DNA of 64,000 nucleotides from Thermoplasmata archaeon (GTDB lineage: Archaea > Thermoplasmatota > Thermoplasmata > Thermoplasmatales > Thermoplasmataceae). The stretch lies in the NCBI GenBank assembly GCA_021835025.1, contig JAKBQY010000059.1, forward strand, positions 44,036-108,035, read 5' to 3'. Of this stretch, positions 17,600 to 26,753 are shown in pieces (the first letter of the stretch is position 1; the number at the start of each line of letters is the position of its first letter). Both the position numbers and the translations under genes were made by a program. Below the pieces are notes generated by a model that did no database searches, was not told the origin of the DNA, and saw only the letters and a program-made list of their open reading frames with translations.

Positions 17600-18304
17600 C
17601 AAATGAGTTTCTAAGTCAATAGTGTAAATGACCTGCTATAATTTCGAAAAGTTCCTGTACAATCCTAATTACTATTAATGTTCAAATATCTTCTACACAC
17701 GATCCATTCCTCGATTTTGTCTATCATTATAGAGACAACTAACCTTATTAGTAGATTCCTAATAAGTGGAAAAGTGATACCATTTATTTATTGTAGCTTA
17801 AAAAACGTATTTTTCTATGTTCACAGAAGTTTGCTAAGTTAGAGATCTTAAAAGACTCAGGTTACAAGAAAACAATACATACCCAGGTTATCCAGAAGAT
17901 CATCCCAACGTAACCCATTCATACCGAAAAAGTTGCCTGAAATACCGAATTTTTCCGAAAACGTTTCCTTTAAAAAGTCGCATATATATTGCGCGCAATA
18001 GGGACATGTTGAAAAACCTGAATTCTGGATATCCAGATTATCCAGGATCCAGGTTTATGATGTGGTAAAGTCAGATATAAGGTCTGAACTATCGGTAGGG
18101 AATGGTCCTGTAAGTCTGAGTGATTGGTAAACTCTGTCCCTGACCGAAAATTGGCCATTATTTTCAACTTTCTTTTTATTTTACTTGTTTCTTTTATTTT
18201 TATTTTTTGTGCTGGAATGAAAAATATGACGAATATGTGTGAAAATGCGTAAAATAAAGAATTTACATTATACGCTCTTTCAAAAAATACGGTAGATCAG
18301 CATT
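17600..18304 (+). other. Non-coding stretch with short repeats beside a primase-helicase relic
   Basis: No gene is supported here. From 17881 to 18060 the motif TTATCCAG or its complement recurs: CCCAGGTTATCCAGAAG at ~17883, and TCTGGATATCCAGA (perfect 14-bp palindrome), ATTATCCAGG and ATCCAGGTT between ~18024 and 18056. Such clustered short repeats beside a replication protein could be iterons of the former element's origin. The remainder (18180-18300) is AT-rich. Confidence 0.3.
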
Positions 18305-19826
18305 TCAGAAGCTACATGAAAATATGACGAATATAATCCCATCATAAGCTTCAGGTCTGTTTCCTGACATTCTTTTACTCTGGATCCCAACATTCTTAAG
18401 ATAAGGATTAACCATCCTGAAGAATGACTGAGTGGTCCATGGCATTATGCCTATTTTTTGGTAGAATTCAACAGAATCCTCATACAGGTCCATCTTTTTG
18501 ATAAATACATCTTCATGTTCAGTTGGTACAAGTGTGTCAAAGACACCGCCAATCCTTTTCTTCATGTAGAATTGGAAAGAATTACTAATAAGCATGTATT
18601 TCTCTTTCTTCTCTTCTACTGTTCTGGATGCTGTGAACTTTCCCCTTTGAGTAGTTCTCTCAATGCTTCTACTGGCTTATTGAAAAGTTGATGGTATCTG
18701 GTTTGCAAGGAATAACTACTTTGTGAAACTAACGAACTTAAAGTCCTTCTGGCTATGCATCAGCCTGACCGACATAAGCTTCCACCTGTTAGTAATTTTA
18801 TCATACTTGTGTCCCTGATGAATTGAGGACTCAATTCTTCTGATAAATTTAGAAGTTTACTATACAGCTTAATTCTGTCAAATTTGTCATTCTGGATAAC
18901 CTGAAGAGAAAGTCCTGAGATATTTTTCTCACCCAAGAACTTAATTAAAACAGCCTCAGTTGTGGTTTTTCCTGCGTCATGAGTACCGACAAATATGCCA
19001 AATATCTTTATTTCATATTTCTTCTAGAGATAGAAGTCAAACCATTAATACAATCGTTTAACGTTGTCATCCACATTCTGTACCTGATGGAAGTACTTGT
19101 CAATATCCGGACAGGAAGCTTCTGGAATAAAATAAAAGGGAAGTGTGGTGACAAGATTAAATTTCGTAAATTTGCTGATCTGGGATTGCTTCCACTTATA
19201 GATTTCCTCCTCATATTCCTCCTTTCTCTCTGAGATCAGCGTATTAAATTTTTTCGTTCCCTTGCAATTTTCCTATCAAAATGAATTAAGTCCTTAGCTG
19301 TCTTTGTCTCTTCGCTTTTCTTTGCTTCCAGTTAGTCAACTTCCTTTTTCTCATTCTCTTTCAGTATGCGGATCATTTTCTGATACGGTGAAGGTTCAGG
19401 CTTTCCATCCCTCTGAATAAATCCCTATGTCCGAAGGTTAAACGCACCATTTCTAAGGTTTATCCATTCAACGGAACACTTGAATTCATTGCTGTTCATG
19501 TATGTGTCCACCTTTATCATGGCGGTTATTTCTTTCAATGCCGCAGTGCTGTAGTATCTACCCAATTCTTTTCTGACAATCTCATTAAGGAAACTATCGT
19601 CATCATGGTATTGTCTTGAAATGAAATCAAAATAAAGTAAGCTATCTGTTTCCCTTAGCGTTATGAACTTGTTATTTTTCTCTATATCCTTTGCTGTCCT
19701 GTTGCTTATGACTGAAGCGGGGTCCTTCTCTTCCTCTTCGTCAATTGGAACCAATACCTTTCCAAAATACTTATTTAAATGATGATATTTATACATTAAA
19801 AATATAGATAACATTTGGATAAACAT
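18305..19826 (-). pseudogene. Relic of a plasmid/virus primase-helicase (P4/D5-type, SF3 helicase)
   Basis: Broken minus-strand frames line up in the order of one large protein. The first (19425-19826) contains KNNKFITLRETDSLLYFD and SVEWINLRNGAFNLRT, as in the D5 N-terminal domain where INLxNGxLDL is conserved. The middle part (~18760-19010) gives IFGIFVGTHDAGKTTTEAV (Walker A GTHDAGKT), then LGEKNISGLSLQVIQ and KLLNLSEE (Walker B region), then after a frameshift MHSQKDFKFVSFT and LFLANQIPSTF, the SF3 sensor-1 pattern. The last part (18305-18595) carries WTTQSFFRMVNPYLKNVG. Several stops and frameshifts intervene, so it is dead. It marks a former integrated plasmid or virus; no integrase or att repeat was seen nearby. 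Confidence 0.75.
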
Positions 19827-19991
19827 ATGTTAATAAATGTGTGGGCAACATTAATAAATAAGACCATCGAACCGCAACATTATGTACACATTCCCAAGGA
19901 TGCAGAGATGTATGTCCCATGAAAATAGACATTCCAAAGATACCGGGACACATAAAATATCTCAATTAAAAAACTTAGTAATTTTTTAATA

Positions 19992-20753
19992 TTATTGTAG
20001 ATTTACCAGCATACCTCCATCTGCCAGTAATTCCGAACCGTTAACATATGTATTTTCATCTGAAACCAGAAATAAAGCTGGTCCTGCCATGTCCGAAGGG
20101 ATACCCAGTCTCGCAAGAGGAATTCGTGATTCCATATATTTCTTTTTTCCCTCATTTGCAAGGTCATCTTTATTTATATCTGTAAGTATTGTTCCAGGTT
20201 CAAGCGAATTCACCATAATTCCATGTTTTCCAAGAATTATGGCAAGAGAATGCATCATTCCATTTATACCAGATTTTGTTGTTGTATAATGGGCCTGATA
20301 TTCTCCTCCAACAATGGCACTTATTGAACTGATAAAAAGTATTTTCCCCTTTGTATTGTTTTCAATCATTATTTTTGATATTTCCTGGGTTATAAAGAAA
20401 TGGCTTTCAACGTTGGTCATCCATACCTTTTCAAACAAATTCCTATCAATATCAAAAAAATCTTTAAATGGACATATACCGGCATTGTTTACAAGGATAT
20501 CCACAGTTTTAAACTTTTCCTTTACAAAATCTATGAATCCCGCAATCTCATCAAAATTTGACTGGTCAATCCTGTATGAATAGGCATTCACCTCGAAATT
20601 TTTAATTTCATTTAATGTGTTTTCTGCACTTTTATCATCATGGCCATACGAAAATATAATGTTGCATCCTTTTGCTGCCAGAGATAAAGCTATTGCCCCT
20701 CCTATGCCTTTTGATCCTCCTGTAATAATTGCATTTTTATTTTTAAAATTCAT
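19992..20753 (-). CDS. L-rhamnose 1-dehydrogenase-like short-chain dehydrogenase
   Basis: Likely oxidises an aldose, probably L-rhamnose, at C1 to the lactone with NAD(P)+. The 253-aa SDR has the Rossmann motif TGGSKGIGGA (11-20), NNAG (89-92), catalytic Ser143, Tyr156 and Lys160 (ISSISAIVGGEYQAHYTTTK), and a C-terminus DGGMLVNLQ. The stretch NAGICPFKDFFDI, the GGEYQxHY segment, LEPGTILTDINKDDLANE and YMESRIPLARLG match what I recall of bacterial and Thermoplasma L-rhamnose dehydrogenases, more than FabG or glucose dehydrogenase. The gene is 4 nt from the HTH regulator upstream on the same strand and near an MFS permease (22004), a plausible sugar uptake and oxidation module. Substrate specificity needs assay. 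Confidence 0.8.
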   Translation of the reverse strand: MNFKNKNAIITGGSKGIGGAIALSLAAKGCNIIFSYGHDDKSAENTLNEIKNFEVNAYSYRIDQSNFDEIAGFIDFVKEKFKTVDILVNNAGICPFKDFFDIDRNLFEKVWMTNVESHFFITQEISKIMIENNTKGKILFISSISAIVGGEYQAHYTTTKSGINGMMHSLAIILGKHGIMVNSLEPGTILTDINKDDLANEGKKKYMESRIPLARLGIPSDMAGPALFLVSDENTYVNGSELLADGGMLVNLQ

Positions 20754-20757
20754 CCAC

Positions 20758-21471
20758 TCACCTATTTTTTAGCTTTTTTTCAATAAAAAACATGTTTCTT
20801 TCTCCCCAGTTAAAAACAATTTTATTCATCCCATTTCTTAAATATTCAGCCAGTGATGATTTTGATAATCCCGTAATATTTGCAAGGTCCTTCAAATAAA
20901 TTTCTCGTGGTACATTGTAATATCCATTTTTCAAAGCAGTATAAATAGCATATGCTTCCCTATCTGTTAAATCAAACAACTCACTTATATTTCCATTTTT
21001 TTTAAGTTCCATTGACCTGAAGTTTTTCAGACTTCCAAGTTCATCCAGTTCAGATTTAAGGCTATTTATTTCATCTTCTGGCACTATAGCACTTACCGAT
21101 TCGAGATTATGCTGTATTGAATCCTTCTGGTCCATTGACTTATGTTCATACAGGGATGAGCTTATCATTCTTTCGTACTTTTCTTTGAATATTACCTTGA
21201 AGAGTTTTTTTTGTTTATCTATTATTTCAATGCTTTCTATATTGAGCACTGAACTGGATTTTTTTAATTTTCTTATAAATGCCTTAAATATTTCCGTTTT
21301 ATGAGATTTAGTTTCTATTGATGCGAGAATATAATGCCTTTCAGGATAAACGTTATGCGTTAAAGTATGTATTGAAATATCTATATCCTCTGTGATATTG
21401 GTCCAACAATTTTCATGGTTCATTTCAAAATAAACATTAACAGGTGAATTTAAACTATCACACATTCTCAT
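20758..21471 (-). CDS. Bacterio-opsin-activator-type HTH regulator of the sugar module
   Basis: A 237-aa protein with a C-terminal HTH_10 domain: LTDREAYAIYTALKNGYYNV, then YLKDLANITGLSKSSLAEYL (recognition helix), then MNKIVFNW. The N-terminal ~150 residues form a ligand-sensing-like alpha/beta domain with VYFEMNHENCWTNI near the start. The same domain type is at the left edge of the window. Its stop is 4 nt before the start of the SDR gene, so both are one transcription unit; autoregulation and control of the divergent MFS gene across the 532-bp intergenic space is likely but inferred. The start ATG at 21471 could also be the ATG at 21465. Confidence 0.8.
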   Translation of the reverse strand: MRMCDSLNSPVNVYFEMNHENCWTNITEDIDISIHTLTHNVYPERHYILASIETKSHKTEIFKAFIRKLKKSSSVLNIESIEIIDKQKKLFKVIFKEKYERMISSSLYEHKSMDQKDSIQHNLESVSAIVPEDEINSLKSELDELGSLKNFRSMELKKNGNISELFDLTDREAYAIYTALKNGYYNVPREIYLKDLANITGLSKSSLAEYLRNGMNKIVFNWGERNMFFIEKKLKNR

Positions 21472-22003
21472 AATTATTTTAATTGTATATTTTATTTAAA
21501 TATTGTTAAAGAAACATATCATTCCTTATGAATATATGTAAATATTTTATTATATAATTTAAATATTAAGGTTTATGGAATATTCTGGGATAATGTTTAA
21601 ATTATATTAAACTTTGACCAATAACTTTATGAAATTCCAAATTAAATTTTATTTATATAAATAGAGTCAATGCAGGGATGGTGTGATGTATGATTATTTT
21701 ATTATAATATATCTAGATCTATCGTGAGGATTTCAAGTTTAAATTTACTTTTTATGTATAATAAAATATATTATTAGTCCATGAGAAAAATTTTTATTGT
21801 AATAAGTGTAAATTTAATGTTTATTTCCCGACAGAATTACATATGAATATTTGAAATTATTTATCTTCTTTTTTGGATTTTCTGGTAAAATAAGCACAAA
21901 ATTTATAATAATATTGATAAGTTTTCCCTAAAACATACTAATAAAAAATATATTTTATTTTTTTATAAAAAGATTAATATATAAGCATATCTTATATTTA
22001 ACT
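21472..22003 (+). promoter_or_regulatory. Divergent intergenic region with leaderless promoter for the MFS gene
   Basis: This 532-bp AT-rich stretch separates the regulator (minus) from the MFS permease (plus). AATATATAAG at 21976-21985 lies 24 nt before ATG 22004, so the MFS mRNA is probably leaderless. On the minus side TATTTAAATA-like sequence at ~21485-21500 precedes the regulator. No gene is supported in between; long T/A tracts at 21760-21800 and 21940-21970 may be operator or spacer DNA. Confidence 0.4.
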
Positions 22004-23389
22004 ATGAAGAATGGGTCTTATACGGAAACGGATTTATTACCCAGACTTGATAGATTACCATGGAGTAGATGGCACTGGAAAGTATGGATAATATTAGCGG
22101 GAGGAATGTTTTTGGAAGGTCTTGTATTATCCCTTGGAGGAAGTACACTTGGAACAGTGGAAAAATTATTCAATTTAACCAAAACAGAAGCCGTTGCCCT
22201 AACCCCTGCGTTCCTTGTTGGTGAGATGGTGGGTGGAGTTGTTCTGGGGTCACTTGCCGATATTCACGGTAGAAAACTTTTGTTTATAGTTACGATGGCA
22301 ATTATTGCATTTGGATCACTTTTATCTGCTGCTTCAGTTGATTATGGCATGCTTCTGGCATCAAGAATAATAGCAGGATTTGGTATAGGGGGCGAACTTG
22401 GGTCAGCAATAGCGGCCATGGAAGAATTTTCACCCGTTAGGGTAAGAGGAACCTCGGTTGGTACAGGAAACGGAGTTATGTTTGATTTTGGTACATTTGT
22501 AGCCGGTTTCATAGGGTATTTTGCTATAAGTTATCTTCCAACAAGTTATGGATGGAGAATTGCTTTTGTTTCAGCAGTAATTCTTGCAGTTTTAATATTC
22601 ATAGCAAGACTTGATTTACCAGAATCAATAAGATATCTTTTAAGAAGAGGAAAAACAAAAGAAGCTGAAAAAGTGATAGATCATATAGAAAATGAGATAA
22701 GGAAATCGGGCAAAACAATAAAACCAGAAACAAAAAAAATCCGAATTGAGACTGATACAGGTAAAATAAAAGCTGGTCAGGGATTTTCAATAATGTTTAA
22801 AAAATATAAAAAAAGAATAGTGCTTTCATGGATTTTAAACATTACAGAGACATGGCCATATTATGCGGCTTTTTCAGTATTTCCATTGATATTTGTCGAT
22901 ATTTACCATATTAAATCTGCAGATGTTGGATTGATATTGGCATATGTGCTTGGTGCCGGTGTCCTTGGGGTTCTTTTCTGGTCATACATGCTTGATAAGA
23001 TCGGGAGAAAACCAGTTATAACTTTAACATATATAATTGCAGGTATAGTTTCCTTGATACTTGGAGTGTATGTACATATTTTTACCTTTGCCATTTTTAT
23101 TGGGGTTCTTGCAATAATGTATTTTTTCACATATGCTGCAGCGGCATTGCTATATCCTCAAATAGGTGAGATGTTCCCAACAGAAGCCAGGGGTTCCGGT
23201 CTTGGTGCTGCAATAGGATTTGGTAGAATAGGAGGAATTATAGGCCCTTTCATTTTATTAGCACTATTACCCTCTTTATACCTTGTCTTTGCTGTGACCG
23301 GAATAGTTCTAATGATTGGAGGTATTTCAGAAATTGTATTAGGACCTGAACTTAAAGGAAAAAGTTTGGAAATTGCATCAGAGAGATAA
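22004..23389 (+). CDS. MFS sugar transporter
   Basis: A 461-aa carrier with 12 membrane segments. The cytoplasmic loop 2-3 motif GSLADIHGRKLLFIVTM, helix-4 motif RIIAGFGIGGELGSAIAAME, LPESIRYLLRRGKTKEAEK (PESxRyL) after helix 6 and DKIGRKPVITL in loop 8-9 assign it to the sugar-porter-like MFS group. The cytoplasmic loop between helices 6 and 7 is unusually long and lysine-rich (~60 residues). A TATA box 24 nt upstream indicates a leaderless mRNA. It sits divergently from the regulator and the rhamnose-dehydrogenase-like SDR, so sugar uptake is the likely job. Confidence 0.87.
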   Translation: MKNGSYTETDLLPRLDRLPWSRWHWKVWIILAGGMFLEGLVLSLGGSTLGTVEKLFNLTKTEAVALTPAFLVGEMVGGVVLGSLADIHGRKLLFIVTMAIIAFGSLLSAASVDYGMLLASRIIAGFGIGGELGSAIAAMEEFSPVRVRGTSVGTGNGVMFDFGTFVAGFIGYFAISYLPTSYGWRIAFVSAVILAVLIFIARLDLPESIRYLLRRGKTKEAEKVIDHIENEIRKSGKTIKPETKKIRIETDTGKIKAGQGFSIMFKKYKKRIVLSWILNITETWPYYAAFSVFPLIFVDIYHIKSADVGLILAYVLGAGVLGVLFWSYMLDKIGRKPVITLTYIIAGIVSLILGVYVHIFTFAIFIGVLAIMYFFTYAAAALLYPQIGEMFPTEARGSGLGAAIGFGRIGGIIGPFILLALLPSLYLVFAVTGIVLMIGGISEIVLGPELKGKSLEIASER

Positions 23390-23391
23390 AT

Positions 23392-24066
23392 TTATTTTTT
23401 TATAAATTCAATTAATTTTTTATATTGTTTTAAATTTTTTATTGAAAAATCTGCATCCTGTAGTTGTTTAATTCCATAAACTCCAGTTGCGACTCCAACA
23501 GTTTTGGTTCCCACATCCTTGCCTGATTTTATATCCTTTGGGGTATCCCCAATAACAAAAACGTTGTTAAGGTTAGGATTTAGTTTACTTCTCTCTATTG
23601 CTTTCTGTACTAGCTCACTTCTTATAGCGCTATCCTCACCATATCCACCAAAGGAAAAATAATTTCCAATGCCGGCTTTAGATACCCTTTCAAGAGCTAT
23701 TTTACTGAAATTTCCAGTAATAAGTCCAAGTATAAAATTATTTTTTTCCATTTCTTCAAGGGTTTCTTCTACATATGGTAAAAGCACGTAATCGTCTTCT
23801 ATCATATTCTTTATTGTATAATCTCCAAGTTCAATCAAAAGTTCGTTTATTCTGGATTTTATGGTATCATAATCTATTCCAGAATTTTGCAGAATGCCAA
23901 AAAGTATTCCCTGATCGGTCATGCCCTGTCTTGGAAATGATTTGATGTCAGTTTTTACATGAAAAAATTCATCGCATACATAGTCAAAAGCCATGGTATG
24001 GGTTGGAGATTCTTCCATCAATGTTCCATCAACATCAAATAAAACCACATATTTCATTTTGTTCAC
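23392..24066 (-). CDS. HAD-superfamily phosphatase (phosphoglycolate-phosphatase-like)
   Basis: A 224-aa HAD hydrolase with all four motifs: I VVLFDVDGTLMEESPTH (nucleophile Asp10, Asp12), II LGLITGNFSK (Thr/Ser, ~115-124), III Lys in LVQKAIERSK (~155), IV VFVIGDTPKDIKSG (~170-183). A helical cap inserts after motif I (C1 cap), as in the Gph/beta-phosphoglucomutase group. It hydrolyses a small phosphorylated metabolite, the exact one unreadable. Its stop is 2 nt from the stop of the convergent MFS gene. The start is ATG 24066; it follows the 3-hydroxyacyl-CoA dehydrogenase gene by 46 bp and may share its transcript. Confidence 0.85.
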   Translation of the reverse strand: MNKMKYVVLFDVDGTLMEESPTHTMAFDYVCDEFFHVKTDIKSFPRQGMTDQGILFGILQNSGIDYDTIKSRINELLIELGDYTIKNMIEDDYVLLPYVEETLEEMEKNNFILGLITGNFSKIALERVSKAGIGNYFSFGGYGEDSAIRSELVQKAIERSKLNPNLNNVFVIGDTPKDIKSGKDVGTKTVGVATGVYGIKQLQDADFSIKNLKQYKKLIEFIKK

Positions 24067-24112
24067 TTAATTATAATATTTAAATATATAAATTTATAAA
24101 AATTATCTATAT

Positions 24113-25060
24113 TTAAATATAGTTATAAAACCCCTTTCCAGATTTTTTTCCATTATATCCCGCAATAACAAGATTTCTCAGCGTTTCCGATACGTTGAAT
24201 CTATCACCATATACATTATTGAATGTTTTCAATACATCATATACTATATCAACGCCAACATAATCAGTCAATTCAAAAGGTCCCATTGGAAAACCCGCAC
24301 CCTTTTTCATTGCAATATCTATATCCTCCTTACTTGCTATGTTCTCATCATATACCTTTACCGCTTCATTTATAACCTGTAAAAGTATTCTATTTACTAT
24401 AAACCCAGCCCTATCTTTTGTCATGACTGGATACATTTTATCTCTATGATTTTTCATTCCTGAAAGTAAATTGTTTGCCTCTTTGGCAGCATTATCTGAT
24501 CCCTGTGTAGATGGTGCAATTTCAACAAGGGGGAGGGTATATGGTGGGTTGAAGAAGTGCATAACTATTGCCTGATTTGGATATTTATAGTGCGATGCCA
24601 TTTCCGTAATGCTTAATGATGAGGTGTTTGTTGCAACTATTGTATTTTCGCTGGTATATTTTGATAGTTCCTCGAATATTTTATTCTTTACATCCTGATT
24701 TTCAAAGGCAGCTTCAATTATTATATCACAATCTTTCAAATCATCATAGTTATCAGATGGAGTGATTTTTTTTAAGATCCCCTCAATATCAACAGGTTTA
24801 TCAAAATTTTTTATAATTTTCTCTTTCTGTTGTTCCGTTAATTCTATGCCATTTTTTTCTATTTTTGCTATTTCTTTTTCCGGTAATTTTTTGTTGTATA
24901 ATTTAAAATCATTTAGAATCCTTTCAATGTTATTGAGACCTTTTTTTGCGTATCCCAAATTGATATCCTTTAAAATCACATTGTATCCATTGTAAGCAAA
25001 AACTTCAGCTATTGAAGAGCCCATGGCTCCCGCACCTATAACCCCTATTTTATTAATCAT
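24113..25060 (-). CDS. 3-hydroxyacyl-CoA dehydrogenase
   Basis: Oxidises L-3-hydroxyacyl-CoA to 3-ketoacyl-CoA with NAD+. The 315-aa protein has the dinucleotide-binding GVIGAGAMGSSIAEVFAYNG at its N-terminus, acidic residue at the end of strand 2 (LKDINLGYAK), IIEAAFENQDVK (~112-123), NTSSLSITEMA (~145-155), the catalytic His in AIVMHFFNPPYTLPLVE, and a C-terminal domain with DRAGFIVNRIL, GAGFPMGPFELTDYVG and GKGFYNY. All are canonical. The length is normal for a stand-alone enzyme. Fits with the enoyl-CoA hydratase (40448) and acyl-CoA synthetase (41792) elsewhere in the window, a beta-oxidation-like set typical of peptide-degrading Thermoplasmatales. Confidence 0.92.
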   Translation of the reverse strand: MINKIGVIGAGAMGSSIAEVFAYNGYNVILKDINLGYAKKGLNNIERILNDFKLYNKKLPEKEIAKIEKNGIELTEQQKEKIIKNFDKPVDIEGILKKITPSDNYDDLKDCDIIIEAAFENQDVKNKIFEELSKYTSENTIVATNTSSLSITEMASHYKYPNQAIVMHFFNPPYTLPLVEIAPSTQGSDNAAKEANNLLSGMKNHRDKMYPVMTKDRAGFIVNRILLQVINEAVKVYDENIASKEDIDIAMKKGAGFPMGPFELTDYVGVDIVYDVLKTFNNVYGDRFNVSETLRNLVIAGYNGKKSGKGFYNYI

Positions 25061-25176
25061 TTCAATATCAAACGATTATAAAAAATATATCCTTAAACTT
25101 TTTCATTGGAAATTAATATATTCTAATAAATATTATATATAGATATATTTTTAATATAATAAATAAATGATGTAAT

Positions 25177-26262
25177 ATGGAATTTAAATATCCCGAATAC
25201 AATGGTAACAGCATATATAATCTTGCATGCAAAATTTCAGAATCCCTTGGAGTTGAACAGGAAGGAAAATCAATTGATTTGAATTTTGAAAAGAAAAAAA
25301 CGATATTGATTTTAATGGATGGTTTTGGTATTAATTATGTTAAAAAATTGAATATAAAAAATGATTATAAAAAAATTACAACAGTATTTCCATCAACTAC
25401 TTCAACTGTGTTAACAACATTATTCACTGCAAAAACACCAGGAGAGCACGGAATTATTGGATATACAAATTATACAAATGAAATTGGAATAGTAAATACT
25501 ATGAGATACACATTCAGTGGCTATGATGTGAATGATGCTTTGTCATCACTGAAAAATTTTAATGATATATACAGTGTGAAATCATATTTAAAGGAGTCAA
25601 AGAAAAAAAGTATAAGCATACTTTTTGGAAGATTGAATAAATCTGTGTTTACAAACTCAACAATGGGTGGTGAGTATATGACATATAAATACATATGGGA
25701 TTCATTATACCAACTTGATAAATGTGTTTCAATGGATTATGACTTCATATATTTGTATATACCAACAGTTGATTCACTGGCACATGCGTATGGAACATAT
25801 GAAAATAGTGTCATGGAGGCTGCGGAATACATTTTCAATTACGTTATAAACAAGGTGGAAAAATATAAGGATAAGTATAATATCTTATTGACCGCGGATC
25901 ATGGCCATTTTCCAGTTTCCGAAAATATAATAATGAATGAAAGGAAGGATATTTTGAAAAGTCTGGATATAATGCCTTATGGCGATTCAAGGGCATTATT
26001 TTTAAGAACAAGGAATGATATAGATGATTTATTGCATTTCAATGATACAGATGTATTTAAAAAAGATGAAATATTAAAATCTGGAATGCTGGGAAATGTA
26101 AACGAAAAATATATTGGCAGAATAGGAGATTATTTGCTTGTTCCGCATGATGGCAAATGCTATATATATCAATCTAAAATTAATGATGATTATCATCTAT
26201 TGAAAAGCCATCATGGTGGTTTAACGGAAGATGAACAATATATACCATTATTTTACATGTGA
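25177..26262 (+). CDS. Alkaline-phosphatase-superfamily phosphodiesterase/nucleotide pyrophosphatase-like protein
   Basis: A 361-aa cytoplasmic protein with the metal site residues of the superfamily: ILILMDGFGINYV (Asp), nucleophile Thr in FPSTTSTVLTTLFTAKTP, GEHGIIGYTNY, YIPTVDSLAHAYG (Asp/His), LLTADHGHFPVS (Asp-His) and SHHGGLTEDE (His near the C-terminus). This pattern fits phosphodiesterase/NPP-type enzymes (PF01663-like). No signal peptide. A TATA-like stretch precedes the ATG. The stop codon TGA and the last codon ATG arise from a 270-bp transposon right end that abuts the gene; without it the frame would read ...LFYI and TAA, so the protein is essentially intact. Substrate unknown. 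Confidence 0.8.
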   Translation: MEFKYPEYNGNSIYNLACKISESLGVEQEGKSIDLNFEKKKTILILMDGFGINYVKKLNIKNDYKKITTVFPSTTSTVLTTLFTAKTPGEHGIIGYTNYTNEIGIVNTMRYTFSGYDVNDALSSLKNFNDIYSVKSYLKESKKKSISILFGRLNKSVFTNSTMGGEYMTYKYIWDSLYQLDKCVSMDYDFIYLYIPTVDSLAHAYGTYENSVMEAAEYIFNYVINKVEKYKDKYNILLTADHGHFPVSENIIMNERKDILKSLDIMPYGDSRALFLRTRNDIDDLLHFNDTDVFKKDEILKSGMLGNVNEKYIGRIGDYLLVPHDGKCYIYQSKINDDYHLLKSHHGGLTEDEQYIPLFYM

Positions 26263-26528
26263 CCTCCTCCCCTATCTTTCGAAAGAGGCTTCCTGCTTCG
26301 GCGGTTACCAGCGGAACCTCCACAGGCCTGAATTCCCCTCGGTCCGTGGGCACTCTGTTCTTCATGCTAAGCCATTCGACTTTACGGGCACGAGCATACA
26401 TGGAGCTATATGTGATCCGACCTTTTTACATTATGTCTGCTGGTTGCCATTGTACTTTTGCAAAAAAGTAAATAAAGATTTCGCTATCATTCCCTCCCTT
26501 TCAGAAGGGGATTTCTCGCTCAATTTTG
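26259..26528 (-). mobile_element. 270-bp non-autonomous IS605/TnpB-type element with omegaRNA-like 3' end (copy 2)
   Basis: On the minus strand it begins after TTTTAA with CAAAATTGAGCGAGAAA, has a left hairpin around CCCCTTC-TGAA-AGGGAGGG followed by ATGATAGCGAAA, a core AAAGGTCGGATCACATATAG, then the TnpB tail frame MYARARKVEWLSMKNRVPTD, RGEFRPVEVPLVTAEAGS, and a right-end hairpin ending GGAGGAGGTCAC. It has the same 270-bp length as copy 1 and the same end sequences, while the hairpin arms differ, with partly compensating changes. The left end sits next to TTTAA, the same type of target motif as the other copies. Its right end fuses to the 3' end of the phosphodiesterase-like gene. Confidence 0.78.
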
Positions 26529-26753
26529 TTAAAATTATGAATTTTTTATAAAATTTATTAATTAATGCTTATCGGGCATTTGTGTGGGTTCATTTAAATG
26601 ATATTTGGAAAAAACACCTTAAGTGACTGATTTGTATCTATGTATGAAATATAAAAATTCAAAGATGGAACAATCGCAATTGGCAATATCCTCTCCAATG
26701 TTCCAAGAATATTTGAAAGTGGGCTACCCACATGAAAGTTTGAAAACCCTTAA

